Notes: generated by a model not told the origin, from the letters alone. DNA of 64,000 bases from Euglena gracilis (GCA_039621445.1 CP154955.1:29829471-29893470); one strand, 5' to 3'. Positions 30,158-41,799 are shown, numbered from the stretch's first letter. Made by a program: numbers and translations.

Positions 30158-30997
30158 TGTTCGCCAGCCCCACCCCCGGTGCGCCGCCGGTCGCCCCCGC
30201 GACCGGCGAGTCCCGGTGGGCCGAGGGTCCGGGGGGGTCCTCGCCGTCGTGGAAAACCACCGACAGCCGGGGGGTGGGTGTTTCCGGGGGGGGGGGCCTG
30301 CGCTTTCTCGGGGAATTGGTGGGCTCAGGACAACTCCCATTTTTTCACCCAGGTGTTTTCCCCTACCCCAGCCGGTGCGAAGGATCGTTTTTTTAATGTT
30401 TTCTGAAAATTTGGTGAACACCGAAAAATCTGCAATTTGGTGTGAAATCTCACTTCTCTCTTTCTCTCTCACTCACTCTCTGGCACACCTTGAAGGAAAA
30501 ACCAACCCACTGAACTTGGAACTTTGAGAGTGAGAAACTGAAAGTAACTTGAATTCTGAATCTCTGAAACTGAGAAACTGAAAGCAGCTGAATGTGAAGA
30601 ATTGAAAACAAATGTGTGATGTGAATGTGTGAAAATGCAAACCTGGGGGCAAGGAGGATGAGGCGAAGGGGAAGGGCGGTGAGGATGGCGGTGTTGTAGG
30701 CTCCTTCAAACCAATCCTTCAATGAATACCACCAACAATGTAATGACCAACAATGTAACTGTCAATTCCAATTCAACAATGTGATTGATCAAAACCAATT
30801 CAATGTATTTCCTCTTTGCCAAATAATGGGGAAAACCCCTCAAGTTCTGTGAAAAAACAGAATTTGAAAGGTCTTAGAAATTTGACCCGCTTCCAATTTA
30901 AGTCGCGGGTTTTTTTAACTGGTTGGCTGTTACCCGCGACCTTGAAATTTGCGCTTTCTGGCCATTTTTGGCTGCCTGCGAAAGCCGGTGGCCTACA
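30158..30997 (-). repeat. R1 5' LTR
   Basis: In element sense it starts TGTAGGCC at 30997 and ends CA at 30158. The portion 30212-30997 is nearly identical to 18816-19592. It contains CT-rich CTCTCTTTCTCTCTCAC and a hairpin GTGGAAAACCAC. The extra 54-59 bp at its inner end are missing from the 3' LTR copy. Confidence 0.8.
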
Positions 30998-33900
30998 CAA
31001 CGGCCGCCCCAGGAAACGTCGTTTGTCGGTCGTTTTCGGCCGAAATTGGCCGCGCCGGCGCTCCAAAAACGAGCGCTCTGCCCCGGATAGAGGTCGGCGA
31101 TCCTTTGCCTGACAGTTCCGAAGGACGCCGGCCCGACAGGCACAATTTTGCCCGCGGCGGGCGTGCGTAAAACGCAGCAGTTACCGCCCGGGAGGTGCAA
31201 AATAGCGCTTTGGCAACGGACGCCCCCAAAAACGTCGTTTTTCGGTCGTTTTCGGCCGAAATCGGCCGCGCCGGCGCTGAGCGCACCGCCCCCGGTATAG
31301 GTCGGCGATCCTTTGCCTGACAGTTCCGAAGGGCGCCGGCCCGACAGGCGCAATTTTGCCCGCGGCGGGCGTGCGTAAATCGCAGCAGTTACCGCCCAGG
31401 AGGCGAAGAAGAGCACTTCGGCAACGGACGCCCCAAAAAACGTCGTTTTTCGGTCGTTTTCGGCCGAAATTGGCCGCGCCGGCGCTCCAAAAACGAGCGC
31501 TCTGCCCCGGGTAGAGGTCGGCGATCCTTTACCTGACTGTTGCGAAGGGCGCCGGCCCGACGGGCACAACTTTTCCCGCGGCGGGCGTGCGTCAAACACA
31601 GCAGTTACCGCCCGGGAGGTGCAAAATAGCACTTTGGTAACGGACGCCCGCAAAAACGCGGTTTTTCGGGCGTTTTCGGCCGAAATCGGCCGCGCCGGCG
31701 CTCCAAAGAACGAGCGCTCTGCCCCGGACAGAGGTCGGCGATCCTTCACCTGACTGTTGCGAAGGACGCCGGCCCGATGGGCGCAATTTTGCCCGCGGCG
31801 GGCGTGCGTAAAACGCAGCAGTTACCGCGCAAAATAGCTCTTTGGCAACGGACGCCCAAAAATACGTCGTTTTTCGGTCGTTTTCGGCCGAAATCGGCCG
31901 CGTCAGCGCTCCAAAAACGAGCGCTCTGCCCCGGGTAGAGGTCGGCGATCCTTTACCTAACAGTTGCAAAGGGCGGCGGCCCGACAGGCGCAACTTTTCC
32001 CGCGGCGGGCGAGCACAAAACGCGGCAGTTACCGCCCGGGAGGCGCAAAATAGCACTTTGGCAACGGCCGCCCCAGGAAACGTCGTTTGTCGGTCGTTTT
32101 CGGCCGAAATTGGCCGCGCCGGCGCTCCAAAAACGAGCGCTCTGCCCCGGGTAGAGGTCGGCGATCCTTTGCCTGACAGTTCCGAAGGGCGCCGGCCCGA
32201 CAGGCGCAATTTTGCCCGCGGCGGGCGTGCGTAAATCGCAGCAGTTACCGCCCAGGAGGCGCAAAAGAGCACTTCGGCAACGGACGCCCCAAAAAACGGC
32301 GTTTTTCGGTCGTTTTCGGTCGAAATTGGCCGCGCCGGCGCTCCAGAAACGAGCGCTCTGCCCCGGGTAGAGGTCGGCGATCCTTTACCTGACTGTTGCG
32401 AAGGGCGCCGGCCCCGCAGGCGCAATTTTGCCCGCGGCGGGCGTGCGTAAAACGCAGCAGTTACCGCCCGGAAGGCGCAAAATAGCACTTTGGCAACGGA
32501 CGCCCAAAAAACGTGGTTTTTCGGTCGTTTTCAGCCGAAATCGGCCGCGCCGGCGCTCCAAAAACGAGCGCTCTGCCCCGGGTAGAGGTCGGCGATCCTT
32601 TACCTGACTGTTGCGAAGGGCGGCGGCCCGATGGGCACAATTTTGCCCGCGGAGGGCGTGCGTAAAACACAGCAGTTACCGCCCGGGAGGTGCAAAATAG
32701 CACTTTGGCAACGGCCGCCCCAGGAAACGTCGTTTGTCGGTCGTTTTCGGCCGAAATCGGCCGCGCCGGCGCTGAGCGCTCCGCCCCGGGTAGAGGTCGG
32801 CGATCCTTTGCCTGACAGTTCCGAAGGGCGCCGGCCCGACAGGCGCAATTTTGCCCGCGGCGGGCGTGCGTAAAACGCAGCAGTTACCGCCCGGGAGGCG
32901 CAAAATAGCACTTTGGCAACGGCCGCCACAAGAAACATCGTTTTTCCGTCATTTTCACCCGATATTGGCGGCGACGGCGCTCCAAAAACGAGCGCTCTGC
33001 CCCGGGTAGAGGTCGGCGCAGTTTTTCCTGACTGTTGCGAAGGGTGCCGGCCCGACAGGCGCAATTTTGCCCGCGGCGGGCGTGCGTAAAAGGCAGCAGT
33101 TACCGCCCGGGAGGTGAAAAATAGCACTTTGGCAAAAGACGCCCCCAAAAACGTAGTTTTTCGGTCGTTTTCGGCCGATATCGGCCTCGTCAGCGATCCA
33201 AAAACGAGCGCTCTGCCCCGGGTAGAGGTCGGCGATCCTTTACCTGACAGTTGCGAAGGGCGCCGGCCCGACAGGCGCAACTTTTTCCGCGGCGGGCGAG
33301 CATAAAACGCAGCAGTTACCGCCCGGGAGGCGCAAAATAGCACTTTGGCAACGGCCGCCCCAGGAAACGTCGTTTGTCGGTCGTTTTCACCCTAAATTGG
33401 CCGCGGCGGCGCTCCAAAAACGAGCGCTCTGCCCCGGGTAGAGGTCGGCGATCCTTTGCCTGACTGTTGCGAAGGGCCCCGGCCCGATGGGCGCAATTTT
33501 GCCCGCGGCGGGCGTGCGTAAAACGCAGCAGTTACCGCCCGGGAGGCGCAAAATAGCTCTTTGGCAACGGACGCCTCCAAAAACGTCGTTTTTCGGTCGT
33601 TTTCGGCCGAAATCGGCCGCGTCAGCGCTCCAAAAACGAGCGCTCTGCCCCGGGTAGAGGTCGGCGATCCTTTACCTGACAGTTGCGAAGGGCGCCGGCC
33701 CGACAGGCGCAACTTTTCCCGCGGCGGGCGAGCATAAAACGCGGCAGTTACCGCCCGGGAGGCGCAAAATAGCACTTTGGCAACGGCCGCCCCAGCAAAC
33801 GTCGTTTGTCGGTCGTTTTCGGCCGAAATTGGCCGCACCGGCGCTCCAAAAACGAGCGCTCTGCCCCGGGTAGAGGTCGGCGATTCTTTGCCTGACAGTT

Positions 33901-36900
33901 CCGAAGGACGCCGGCCCGACAGGCACAATTTTGCCCGCGGCGGGCGTGCGTAAAACGCAGCAGTTACCGCCCGGGAGGTGCAAAATAGCGCTTTGGCAAC
34001 GGACGCCCCAAAAAACGTCGTTTTTCGGTCGTTTTCGGCCGAAATCGGCCGCGCCGGCGCTGAGCGCACCGCCCCGGGTAGAGGTCGGCGATCCTTTGCC
34101 TGACAGTTCCGAAGGGCGCCGGCCCGACAGGCGCAATTTTGCCCGCGGCGGGCGTGCGTAAAACGCAGCAGTTACCGCCCGGGAGGCACAAAATAGCACT
34201 TTGGAAACGGACGCCCCCAAAAACGTCGTTTTTCGGTCGTTTTCACTCTAAATCGGCCGCGCCGGCGCTCCAAAAACGAGCGCTCTGCCCCAGGTAGAGG
34301 TCGGCGATCCTTTGCCTGACTGTTTTGAAGGGCGGCGGCCCGATGGGCACAATTTTCCCCGCGGCGGGCGTGCGTCAAACACAGCAGTTACCGCCCGGGA
34401 GGCGCAAAATAGCACTTTGGCAACGGACGCCCGCAAAAAAGTCGTTTTTCGGTCGTTTTCGGCCGATATCGGCCGCGTCGGCGCTCCAAAAAGGGGCGCT
34501 CTGCCCCGGGTAGAGGTCGGCGATCCTTTAACTGACTGTTGCGAAGGGCGCCGGCCCGACAGGCGCAACTTTTCCTGCGGCGGGCGTGCGTAAAACGCAG
34601 CAATTACCGCCCGGGAGGCGCAAAATAGCACTTTGGCAACGGACGCCCGCAAAAACGTCGTTTTTCGGCCGTTTTCGGCCGAAATCGGCCGCGCCGTCGC
34701 TCAAAAGAACGAGCGCTCTGCCCCGGGCAGAGGTCAGCGATCCTTCACCTGACTGTTGCGAATGGCGTCGGCCCGACAGGCGCAAACTTTTCCTGCGGCG
34801 GGCGAGCGTAAAACACAGCAGTTAGCGCCCGGGAGGCGCAAAATAGCACTTTGGCAACGGCCGCCCCAGGAAACGTCGTTTTTCGGTCGTTTTCAGCGAA
34901 ATTGGTCTCGCCGGCGCTCCAAAAACGAGCGCTCTGCCCCGGGTAGAGGTCGGCGATCCTTCTACCTGACTGTTGCGAAGGGTGCCGGCCCGATGGGCAC
35001 AATTTTCCCCGCGGCGGGCGTGCGTCAAACACAGCAGTTACCGCCCGGGAGGTGCAAAATAGCACTTTGGCAACGGACGCCCCCAAAAAAGTCGTTTTTC
35101 GGTCGTTTTCGGCCGATATCGGCCGCGTCGGCCTTCCAAAAACGAGCGCTCTGCCCCGGGTAGAGGTCGGCGATCCTTTAACTGACTGTTGCGAAGGGCG
35201 CCGGCCCGACAGGCGCAACTTTTCCCGCGGCGGGCGTGCGTAAAACGCAGCAATTACCGCCCGGGAGTCGCAAAATAGCACTTTGGCAACGGACGCCCGC
35301 AAAAACGTGGTTTTTCGGTCGTTTTCGGCCGAAATCGGCCGCGCCGGCGCTCCAAAGAACGCGCGCTCTGCCCCGGGCAGAGGTCAGCGATCCTTCACCT
35401 GACTGTTGCGAATGGCGCCGGCCCGACAGGCGCAACTTTTCCTGCGGCGGGCGTGCGTAAAACGCAGCAGTTACCGCCCGGGAGGCGCAAAATAGCACTT
35501 TGGCAACGGCCACCCCAAGAAACGTCGTTTTTCGGTCGTTTTCGGCCGAAATCGGCCGCGCCGGTGCTCCAAAAACGAGTGCTATGCCCCGGGTAGAGGT
35601 CGGCGATCCTTTACCTGACTGTTGCGGAGGGCGCCGGCCCGACAGGCGCAACTTTTACCGCGGCGGGCGAGCGTAAAACACAGCAGTTACCGCCCGGGAG
35701 GCGCAAAATAGCACTTTGGCAACGGCCGCTCCAGGAAACGTCGTTTTTCGGTCGTTTTCAGCGAAATTGGTCTCGCCGGCGCTCCAAAAACGAGCGCTCT
35801 GCCCCGGGTAGAGGTCGGCGATCCTTCTACCTGACTGTTGCGAAGGGTGCCGGCCCGATGGGCACAATTTTCCCCGCGGCGGGCGTGCGTCAAACACAGC
35901 AGTTACCGCCCGGGAGGTGCAAAATAGCACTTTGGCAACGGACGCCCCCAAAAAAGTCGTTTTTCGGTCGTTTTCGGCCGATATCGGCCGCGTCGGCCTT
36001 CCAAAAACGAGCGCTCTGCCCCGGGTAGAGGTCGGCGATCCTTTAACTGACTGTTGCGAAGGGCGCCGGCCCGACAGGCGCAACTTTTCCCGCGGCGGGC
36101 GTGCGTAAAACGCAGCAATTACCGCCCGGGAGTCGCAAAATAGCACTTTGGCAACGGCCACCCCAAGAAACGTCGTTTTTCGGTCGTTTTCGGCCGAAAT
36201 CGGCCGCGCCGGCGCTCCAAAGAACGCGCGCTCTGCCCCGGGCAGAGGTCAGCGATCCTTCACCTGACTGTTGCGAATGGCGCCGGCCCGACAGGCGCAA
36301 CTTTTCCTGCGGCGGGCGTGCGTAAAACGCAGCAGTTACCGCCCGGGAGGCGCAAAATAGCACTTTGGCAACGGCCACCCCAAGAAACGTCGTTTTTCGG
36401 TCGTTTTCGGCCGAAATCGGCCGCGCCGGTGCTCCAAAAACGAGTGCTATGCCCCGGGTAGAGGTCGGCGATCCTTTACCTGACTGTTGCGGAGGGCGCC
36501 GGCCCGACAGGCGCAACTTTTACCGCGGCGGGCGAGCGTAAAACACAGCAGTTACCGCCCGGGAGGCGCAAAATAGCACTTTGGCAACGGCCGCTCCAGG
36601 AAACGTCGTTTTTCGGTCGTTTTCAGCCGAAATTGGTCTCGCCTGCGCTCCAAAAACGAGCGCTCTGCCCCGGGTAGAGGTCGGCGATCCTTTACCTGAC
36701 TGTTGCGAAGGGCGCCGGCCCGATGGGCACAATTTTGCCCGCGGCGGGCGTGCGTAAAACGCAGCAGTTACCGCCCGGGAGGCGCAAAATAGCACTTTGG
36801 CAACGGCCGCCCCAAGAAACGTGGTTTTTCGGTCGTTTTCACCCAAAATTGGCCGCGCCGGCGCTACAAAAAACGAGCGCTCTGCCCCGGGTAGAGGTCG

Positions 36901-37757
36901 GCGATCCATTAGCTGACTGTTGCCAAGGGCGCCGGCCCGATGGGCGCAATTTTTTCCGCAAAATAGCACTTTGGGAACGGCCCAAGTGGCGTCATTTTTC
37001 GGCCGTTTTCGGCCGCGCCAGCGCTCCAAAAACGAGCGGTCTGCCCCGGGTAGAGGTCGCCGTAACTGCTGCGTTTTACGCATTCCCGCCGCGGCAAAAT
37101 TGCGCCTGGCTGAAGGATCGCTAACCTCTACCCGGGGCAGAGCGCTCGTTTTTGGAGCGCCGGCGCGGCTGATTTCGGTCGAAAACGACCGAAAAACGAC
37201 GTTCTTTGGGGCGTCCGTTGCCACAGTGTTATTTTGTGCCTCCCGGGCGGTAACTGCTGCGTTTCACGCACGCCCGCCGCGGCAAAAATTGCGCCTGTCG
37301 GGCCGGCGCCCTTTGCAACAGTCAGGTAAAGGATCGCCGACCTCCAGCCGGGGCAGCGCGCTCGTTTTTGGAGCGCCCGCACGGCCGATTTAGGGTGCAA
37401 ACGACCGAAAGCTGACGTTTTTTGGGACGTGCGTTGCCAAAGTGCTATTTTGCGCCTTCCGGGCGGTAACTGCTGCCTTTTACACACGCCCGCCGCGCCT
37501 GTCGGGCAGACGCCCTTCGCAACAATCAGGTAAAGGATCGCCCGGCGCAATAGCACTTTGGCAACGGACGCCCCCCAAAAAAACGTCGTTTTTCGGTCGT
37601 TTTCGGCCGAAATCGGCCGCGCCGGCGCTCCAAAAACGAGCGCTCTGCCCCGGGTAGAGGTCGGCGATCATTTACCTGACTGTTTCGCATGCCCGACAGG
37701 CGCAATTTTGCCCGCGGCAGGCGTGCGTAAAACGCAGCAGTTACCGCCCGGAAGGCG
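30998..37757 (+). repeat. 216/217-bp satellite, block 2 (about 31 units) with an 865-bp higher-order repeat and an inverted block
   Basis: The unit is the same as in block 1. The segment around 34,820-35,650 is repeated with near identity at 35,685-36,515, an offset of 865 bp, or four units. From about 37,058 to 37,546 the satellite runs in the opposite orientation (CCTCTACCCGGGGCAGAGCG), and direct orientation resumes at about 37,547. Several junctions in the inverted part are degraded (for example 36,950-37,000). Confidence 0.93.
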
Positions 37758-37758
37758 C

Positions 37759-38667
37759 TGAAAACCCTTCCTTGGTTCGATGTTTTTGCGGATCCTTCGG
37801 CCTCGGCTTTTTGTTGAGTCGGCCGCCGGGCTTCGAAGCCAAACTTTTCAGTGTTTTCTTTTTTGCCCTTGGACGTTTGCCTTTGCATCTTGAAATTCAT
37901 TTTTTCTTGAATTCTGGTTCTTGAATGCACCCAACAATTGGTATTTTTTTGTAGTATTGATCAGTGCATTGGTAGGAGCTAAGAACCCTGTGTGTGATTT
38001 TGGTTTGAAATTGGTGGGTTCGAGTCTGGACTTTCTTAGGTTAATTAGGGAAAATTGGCAAAACCTACTGTGTAAAATTGGCCGGCCGGTCTTGAAAATT
38101 TCAAAGAATCGGCCCAGCAAGGTCAAAAATTGAGTTCAGGCTTTCAAGCCGAACCATAATAATCTTTTCCGTAGGTTAAATTTGACTGAAAACCAAAAAG
38201 TGGTACTTCAGTGATTTTCGGCCCCACTTAGGACCCCGGGGGGAGATGGTGCAACACAAAAGTGGCGCAACGGATCACGGTGCGTTGCAACGGTGCGGTG
38301 CCGCCGCCGCCCGCCGCTTCACGCCGCGCTCCTTCACCGCCACGGCCCACGGCGCGTGTGTGTTGTCGTGTTCACAATCACAATATGGTATGCAGCTTTT
38401 TATTCCGAAACACCACAGGACACTCATGCTTAGTGTGACACTTTGCGGGCACCCAAGGCGGGTCGGGTTGCAACTTCGAAAGTTGTACGCCGAGCCACAA
38501 CGAGGCCTAGGCATGGTTTCGCGTTTCCAACACTTGCGAACGGTTTTTTTTTCTTGACCAACCGTCATTCAAGAAATCTGGGGGTTTGATAAGCTAGCTT
38601 TCCATCAGGGATTCTTTCTCTTAAGGAGCCCAATATTGACCAATTTTTGGGTTAGGACCCCTTTACA
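37759..38667 (-). repeat. R2 3' LTR with an insertion of about 400 bp
   Basis: It matches 44503-45013 from TGAAAAC...TTCCTTGG to GGACCCCTTTACA, but about 400 bp (38233-38640) are extra. The insert has a GC-rich palindromic start (GGTGCAACACAAAAGTGGCG) and no ORF that I recognise. Confidence 0.85.
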
Positions 38668-39158
38668 CTCCCCCACTTAGAAAAATCTCGGGGTGATTTT
38701 AAAAACAAAAGTAAAAAAGAAGGGGTCCGAACGAAAGAAACAATTTGGTTTGCGAAAAAAAGAAGTCGTATGCGTGCGGTTGGTAAGAGCAATGAGAGGG
38801 GGGGGGCAGCCCAAAAGGCCACCCCGCGAAAGTAAAGGTGGAGCAAATTCCCTCTTTTTTTTGTTGGTTGGGCCCTTTTTTGTTGGGGTTTTTGCTTAAT
38901 CCCTCTTTGAGGAGCAAATTACCCTCTTTTTTTCAAGCGTTGCAACTTTTTTTGTTGGGGGGATTGTTGAATTTTGTGATCTGTTGCTTGTCGCGACCAA
39001 ACACCAAAAATAAGAATCAACGAAAACAACCACACAAACAGCGGGATTGGTTCCCGGCAATGACAATTCATCACTTTTCCCACAACCGTAACGGGAATGT
39101 GACTTACGGCCGTTTTTGTGGGGGGGTCACATCAACCCGTGCCCTCCCGGGCCATCTC

Positions 39159-39521
39159 TCAAACCTTGGCCCAAAATTTCCACCTCTTAGAGAAAAAAAT
39201 GCGCTTGGAAAATCTGTCCACCTTTTGCTTTTCAAAAAGCAAATCCAAATCTGTAAAATTCTCATCTCCTTGCCATTCCAAAAATTGTTCCTCCGAACCC
39301 AAACTTCCTTGGGGGGTACCTACGGGAGCCTGACCGACAAAATCGTCGGCCATGTCCCATGCCTGGGCAAGTTTCTTTCCCAAAATTCTCTGAAAATTGT
39401 GCACACCGTCCTTTACAGGGGGCTTGGGTTCCACCTCCTCTCCTGCAAATAACACCTTTAAATTCCCTGAAATTATGTCTGTACAACACATCGACTTTTC
39501 GTTGGAACGCCCCCCACTCAC
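39159..39521 (-). CDS. R2 unknown acidic segment downstream of the methyltransferase-derived ORF
   Basis: This 120-codon frame (GEEVEPKPPVKDGVHNFQR, then LEWQGDENFTDLDLLFEKQ) has a more natural composition than the overlapping end of the frame at 39262-40599. The original protein probably shifted into this frame near 39470 through an indel. No family is recognised. Confidence 0.35.
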   Translation of the reverse strand: MSGGRSNEKSMCCTDIISGNLKVLFAGEEVEPKPPVKDGVHNFQRILGKKLAQAWDMADDFVGQAPVGTPQGSLGSEEQFLEWQGDENFTDLDLLFEKQKVDRFSKRIFFSKRWKFWAKV

Positions 39522-40599
39522 TCGCCTCCGAATGAGTGGGGCTCATCCCCATTTTGTTCATTCCAACGTTATTCCTTTCCTCCACACAATACAACCCGTA
39601 TGAATGAATAAATTCAACCTCCCACACTTGCCCAATGAAAACGTCAGATTTTGTGCCTTTCGTAAAATCGGCAGACTCAAAATTTTCATTGGTGGACCGT
39701 TCAACCCATTTTTTCTTCTCTTTCCCCAAACGGGCGGAATAAAATTGAAATAATTCAATTTTTTTCACTTGGGAAAATTGGGGGGGTTCAAAATGCGTTT
39801 CAACACTCCCCTCTTCCTTTTCCACCTGAAAATTTTCCACTTCCACCACCGTTTCCCAAAATCTGGGGTACATCCAAATCCAAAATTCCCTTTCGTCATG
39901 GGTCATTCGGGGGGGGGGGGTACCTTGGGGGACCAACACCAAACACTCCCCCTTTGGAATATGCCTTTCCTCCTTCCCTTCAACCTTAAAAACGACCAAA
40001 TCTGGGACTCGGTATTTTTTCTGTGACGTCCCACCAAAAATGTTTCCACCAAAACGGTGAAAATGTCCTTTGGACCCGGGGATGGTGAACTTGCACCAAA
40101 AACCCGGCCACAAACGATTTGGCGAACCCTCCACCATTTCCCGTATACGAGTGGGCTTTTTGTAGTCAAAGGGACTACATTGACAAAAATCAACGTCCAA
40201 AAAAATCAGCCCTTTCAAAATTTCACGGTCCTTCATGAGGCTGTTACGGGGAATTTTTATAAAATTTCTGGGGGGTTGTAAAAGTTGGGTGTAGGAAAGT
40301 GTCATTTTTGTGGGAGAATCGGCACACTCCAAATTTCGTTCACACGTGGTGGGGTCTTGACCATATTTCGTATGAGGCATGGATGCAAAAGTCAAGTCCA
40401 CCCCCCTCCAAAATTTGTTCCCGTAAAAAGCTTGAAAAACTTTTGTACTTTTGACCCAAAAAATCGCTGGACTTTTTCCACAAAAGTGTTTGACTGTGGC
40501 ACAAAAATTTTCTGAAACAAATTTTGCACCGGGGGCACTTGAACAAAAGTGCTGCCCCTGAACCGTTGGCCACCATTTTTTCCTTGGGCAGTTTCCCAA
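39262..40599 (-). CDS. R2 methyltransferase-derived ORF with replaced catalytic motifs
   Basis: The 445-codon frame aligns by eye with the R1 enzyme. HFCGKSPAIF stands at motif I, FASMPHTKYGQ at motif IV, KIPRNSLMKD at the ENPR region, and FLDVDFCQCSPFDYKKPTRI at the C-terminal core. The catalytic cysteine of motif IV is histidine (codon CAT, plus strand 40372-40374). Further on, FWIWMYPRFWETVVEV stands where R1 has the Dam-like LWMNPPWTLWPEVAEK, with NPPW changed to YPRF. Both modules should be catalytically dead, yet the frame has no stop over this length. The last roughly 70 codons (below 39470) probably lie out of the original frame. Confidence 0.6.
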   Translation of the reverse strand: MGNCPRKKWWPTVQGQHFCSSAPGAKFVSENFCATVKHFCGKSPAIFWVKSTKVFQAFYGNKFWRGVDLTFASMPHTKYGQDPTTCERNLECADSPTKMTLSYTQLLQPPRNFIKIPRNSLMKDREILKGLIFLDVDFCQCSPFDYKKPTRIREMVEGSPNRLWPGFWCKFTIPGSKGHFHRFGGNIFGGTSQKKYRVPDLVVFKVEGKEERHIPKGECLVLVPQGTPPPRMTHDEREFWIWMYPRFWETVVEVENFQVEKEEGSVETHFEPPQFSQVKKIELFQFYSARLGKEKKKWVERSTNENFESADFTKGTKSDVFIGQVWEVEFIHSYGLYCVEERNNVGMNKMGMSPTHSEASEWGAFQRKVDVLYRHNFREFKGVICRRGGGTQAPCKGRCAQFSENFGKETCPGMGHGRRFCRSGSRRYPPRKFGFGGTIFGMARR

Positions 40600-40608
40600 C
40601 CTTTGTCT

Positions 40609-40905
40609 TTAGAATTGGTCGTCCCGCCCCCCATGCCTCGTCCTCCCCCCCCATGGGCATGGGGCCCAAAACTGGGTGTGGGGGGGAGCTTGTTTTGCAT
40701 CCAGAATTTTGGTCCAACATTTAGAGGCATTATTCCCAACCTTACCACAACACTTACACGGTGCTCTGATTACACAGGTTGTGTGGTTGGGGTTTGGAAG
40801 CGGTGCTTCTTTCACCTCTGAAGAATTTTTTGACAACGCCCCCCTTCTTGATGATTTCTGGCAAAATTCTGAGAAAAGTTCTCGTTTCGCGTTTTCTGAA
40901 TGCAT
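40609..40905 (-). CDS. R2 gag fragment with a CCHC-like zinc knuckle (His to Asn)
   Basis: The frame contains CKCCGKVGNNASKCW, which has the C-x2-C-x4-X-x4-C spacing of retroviral-type zinc knuckles but asparagine in place of the histidine. It lies immediately upstream of the methyltransferase-derived ORF, as expected for a nucleocapsid domain. Binding of zinc would be weakened. Confidence 0.5.
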   Translation of the reverse strand: MHSENAKRELFSEFCQKSSRRGALSKNSSEVKEAPLPNPNHTTCVIRAPCKCCGKVGNNASKCWTKILDAKQAPPHTQFWAPCPWGGRTRHGGRDDQF

Positions 40906-40989
40906 TTGGTCCCCCCCAACCCAACGGGGGGTTGACTCATTTCAGGGGGGGGCACCTGGCCCTTTAAATTCCATCCCCTCACCGTTTGT

Positions 40990-41775
40990 TCAAAGACATC
41001 CGTGCGTCATTCGCATGATTTGAGTGGGGGGGAAATGAAAATTGCTGGGGGAAAAAAGCAATTTTTGTCCAATTGACCACCCATTGAGTGAAAGAAGCAA
41101 ATTTTTGTCCCTTGCCAACTCCTTTCTTATTTTTTCTTCGCTCTGGTTTTCATTGCTCCTTTTTTTGTGAAAAATCTGGGGAAATTCCCGTCTTAGCACA
41201 TGACTGGTGTCCGCATGAGATTTGAAAAAAATCTGAATAGTCAAAAATTCTGTCTCAAAATGTTTCCAAACTTCCGCAAAATACGTTGTTGAGAACCTGG
41301 ACAGTTTCGTTGTAAAAATCTGCCAACGAAAAGAAAATTCAGGCCCGTGACCTGAAAATCTGTTGATTTTTGCCTCATTTTCAACCTTGCCCCAAAACGG
41401 GGTACCAACAAAAATTGAAGTCTGGCAACAAAAAACGGTGCCTTCCCCCATCATCATTTCCCCCATCCCTGCGAGCAAATTTTGCACCAGGGCCATCACA
41501 GATGGAAATTTTTCGTGTGTTTCAACGGGAAATTCCAACACGCTTAGCTGGGGGGCATTCAAAAGGGGTATTTTTTGTGAGGATGTTACTCCCAAACTTA
41601 CGGAAGGGAAATCCACCGTTCTGGGGGAAACAAAAAACTGAGTGAGGGGGGTAAAAACTGCTGTGGGTTGGGTAACGGGAACGTGCAAAGTGTGGCTTTG
41701 CCAACAGGGGGTAGAGAACACCTTATGGTGCTCCTCCCCTTTGGGCAAGACCGCCACTTCAGCACCGTTGCCCAA
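40990..41775 (-). CDS. R2 gag-like segment
   Basis: The 261-codon frame has a helical, capsid-like central part (RWQIFTTKLSRFSTTYFAEV, then VWKHFETEFLTIQIFFKS) and a charged tail. Its place between the N-terminal gag frame and the zinc knuckle supports a capsid origin, but the match to the R1 capsid is weak. Confidence 0.35.
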   Translation of the reverse strand: MGNGAEVAVLPKGEEHHKVFSTPCWQSHTLHVPVTQPTAVFTPLTQFFVSPRTVDFPSVSLGVTSSQKIPLLNAPQLSVLEFPVETHEKFPSVMALVQNLLAGMGEMMMGEGTVFCCQTSIFVGTPFWGKVENEAKINRFSGHGPEFSFRWQIFTTKLSRFSTTYFAEVWKHFETEFLTIQIFFKSHADTSHVLRREFPQIFHKKRSNENQSEEKIRKELARDKNLLLSLNGWSIGQKLLFSPSNFHFPPTQIMRMTHGCL

Positions 41776-41799
41776 AAAAGCCGCTCCCCCTACGTCTGT

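Larger units (their letters stand above)
18816..30997 (-). mobile_element. R1: Ty3/gypsy-type LTR retrotransposon with methyltransferase modules and a chromodomain
   Basis: The element lies on the minus strand between direct LTR copies and interrupts the 216-bp satellite. The order is 5' LTR, PBS, gag, C5-cytosine methyltransferase, Dam-like domain, protease, RT, RNase H, integrase, chromodomain, a C-run repeat in the 3' region, and the 3' LTR. The coding part is almost one continuous frame: I find four in-frame stops and about three one-base frame breaks. The LTRs differ at a few positions and in G-run length, so the insertion is relatively young. No perfect target duplication is visible; the outer end of the 3' LTR appears to lack about 60 bp. 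Confidence 0.9.

Noticed and set aside
31592-32488. Long open frames (up to about 300 codons) across the satellite blocks
   Set aside because: They repeat every 72 codons with the monomer, occur on both strands, and follow from a monomer length divisible by three in GC-rich DNA. There is no start context or independent coding signal.
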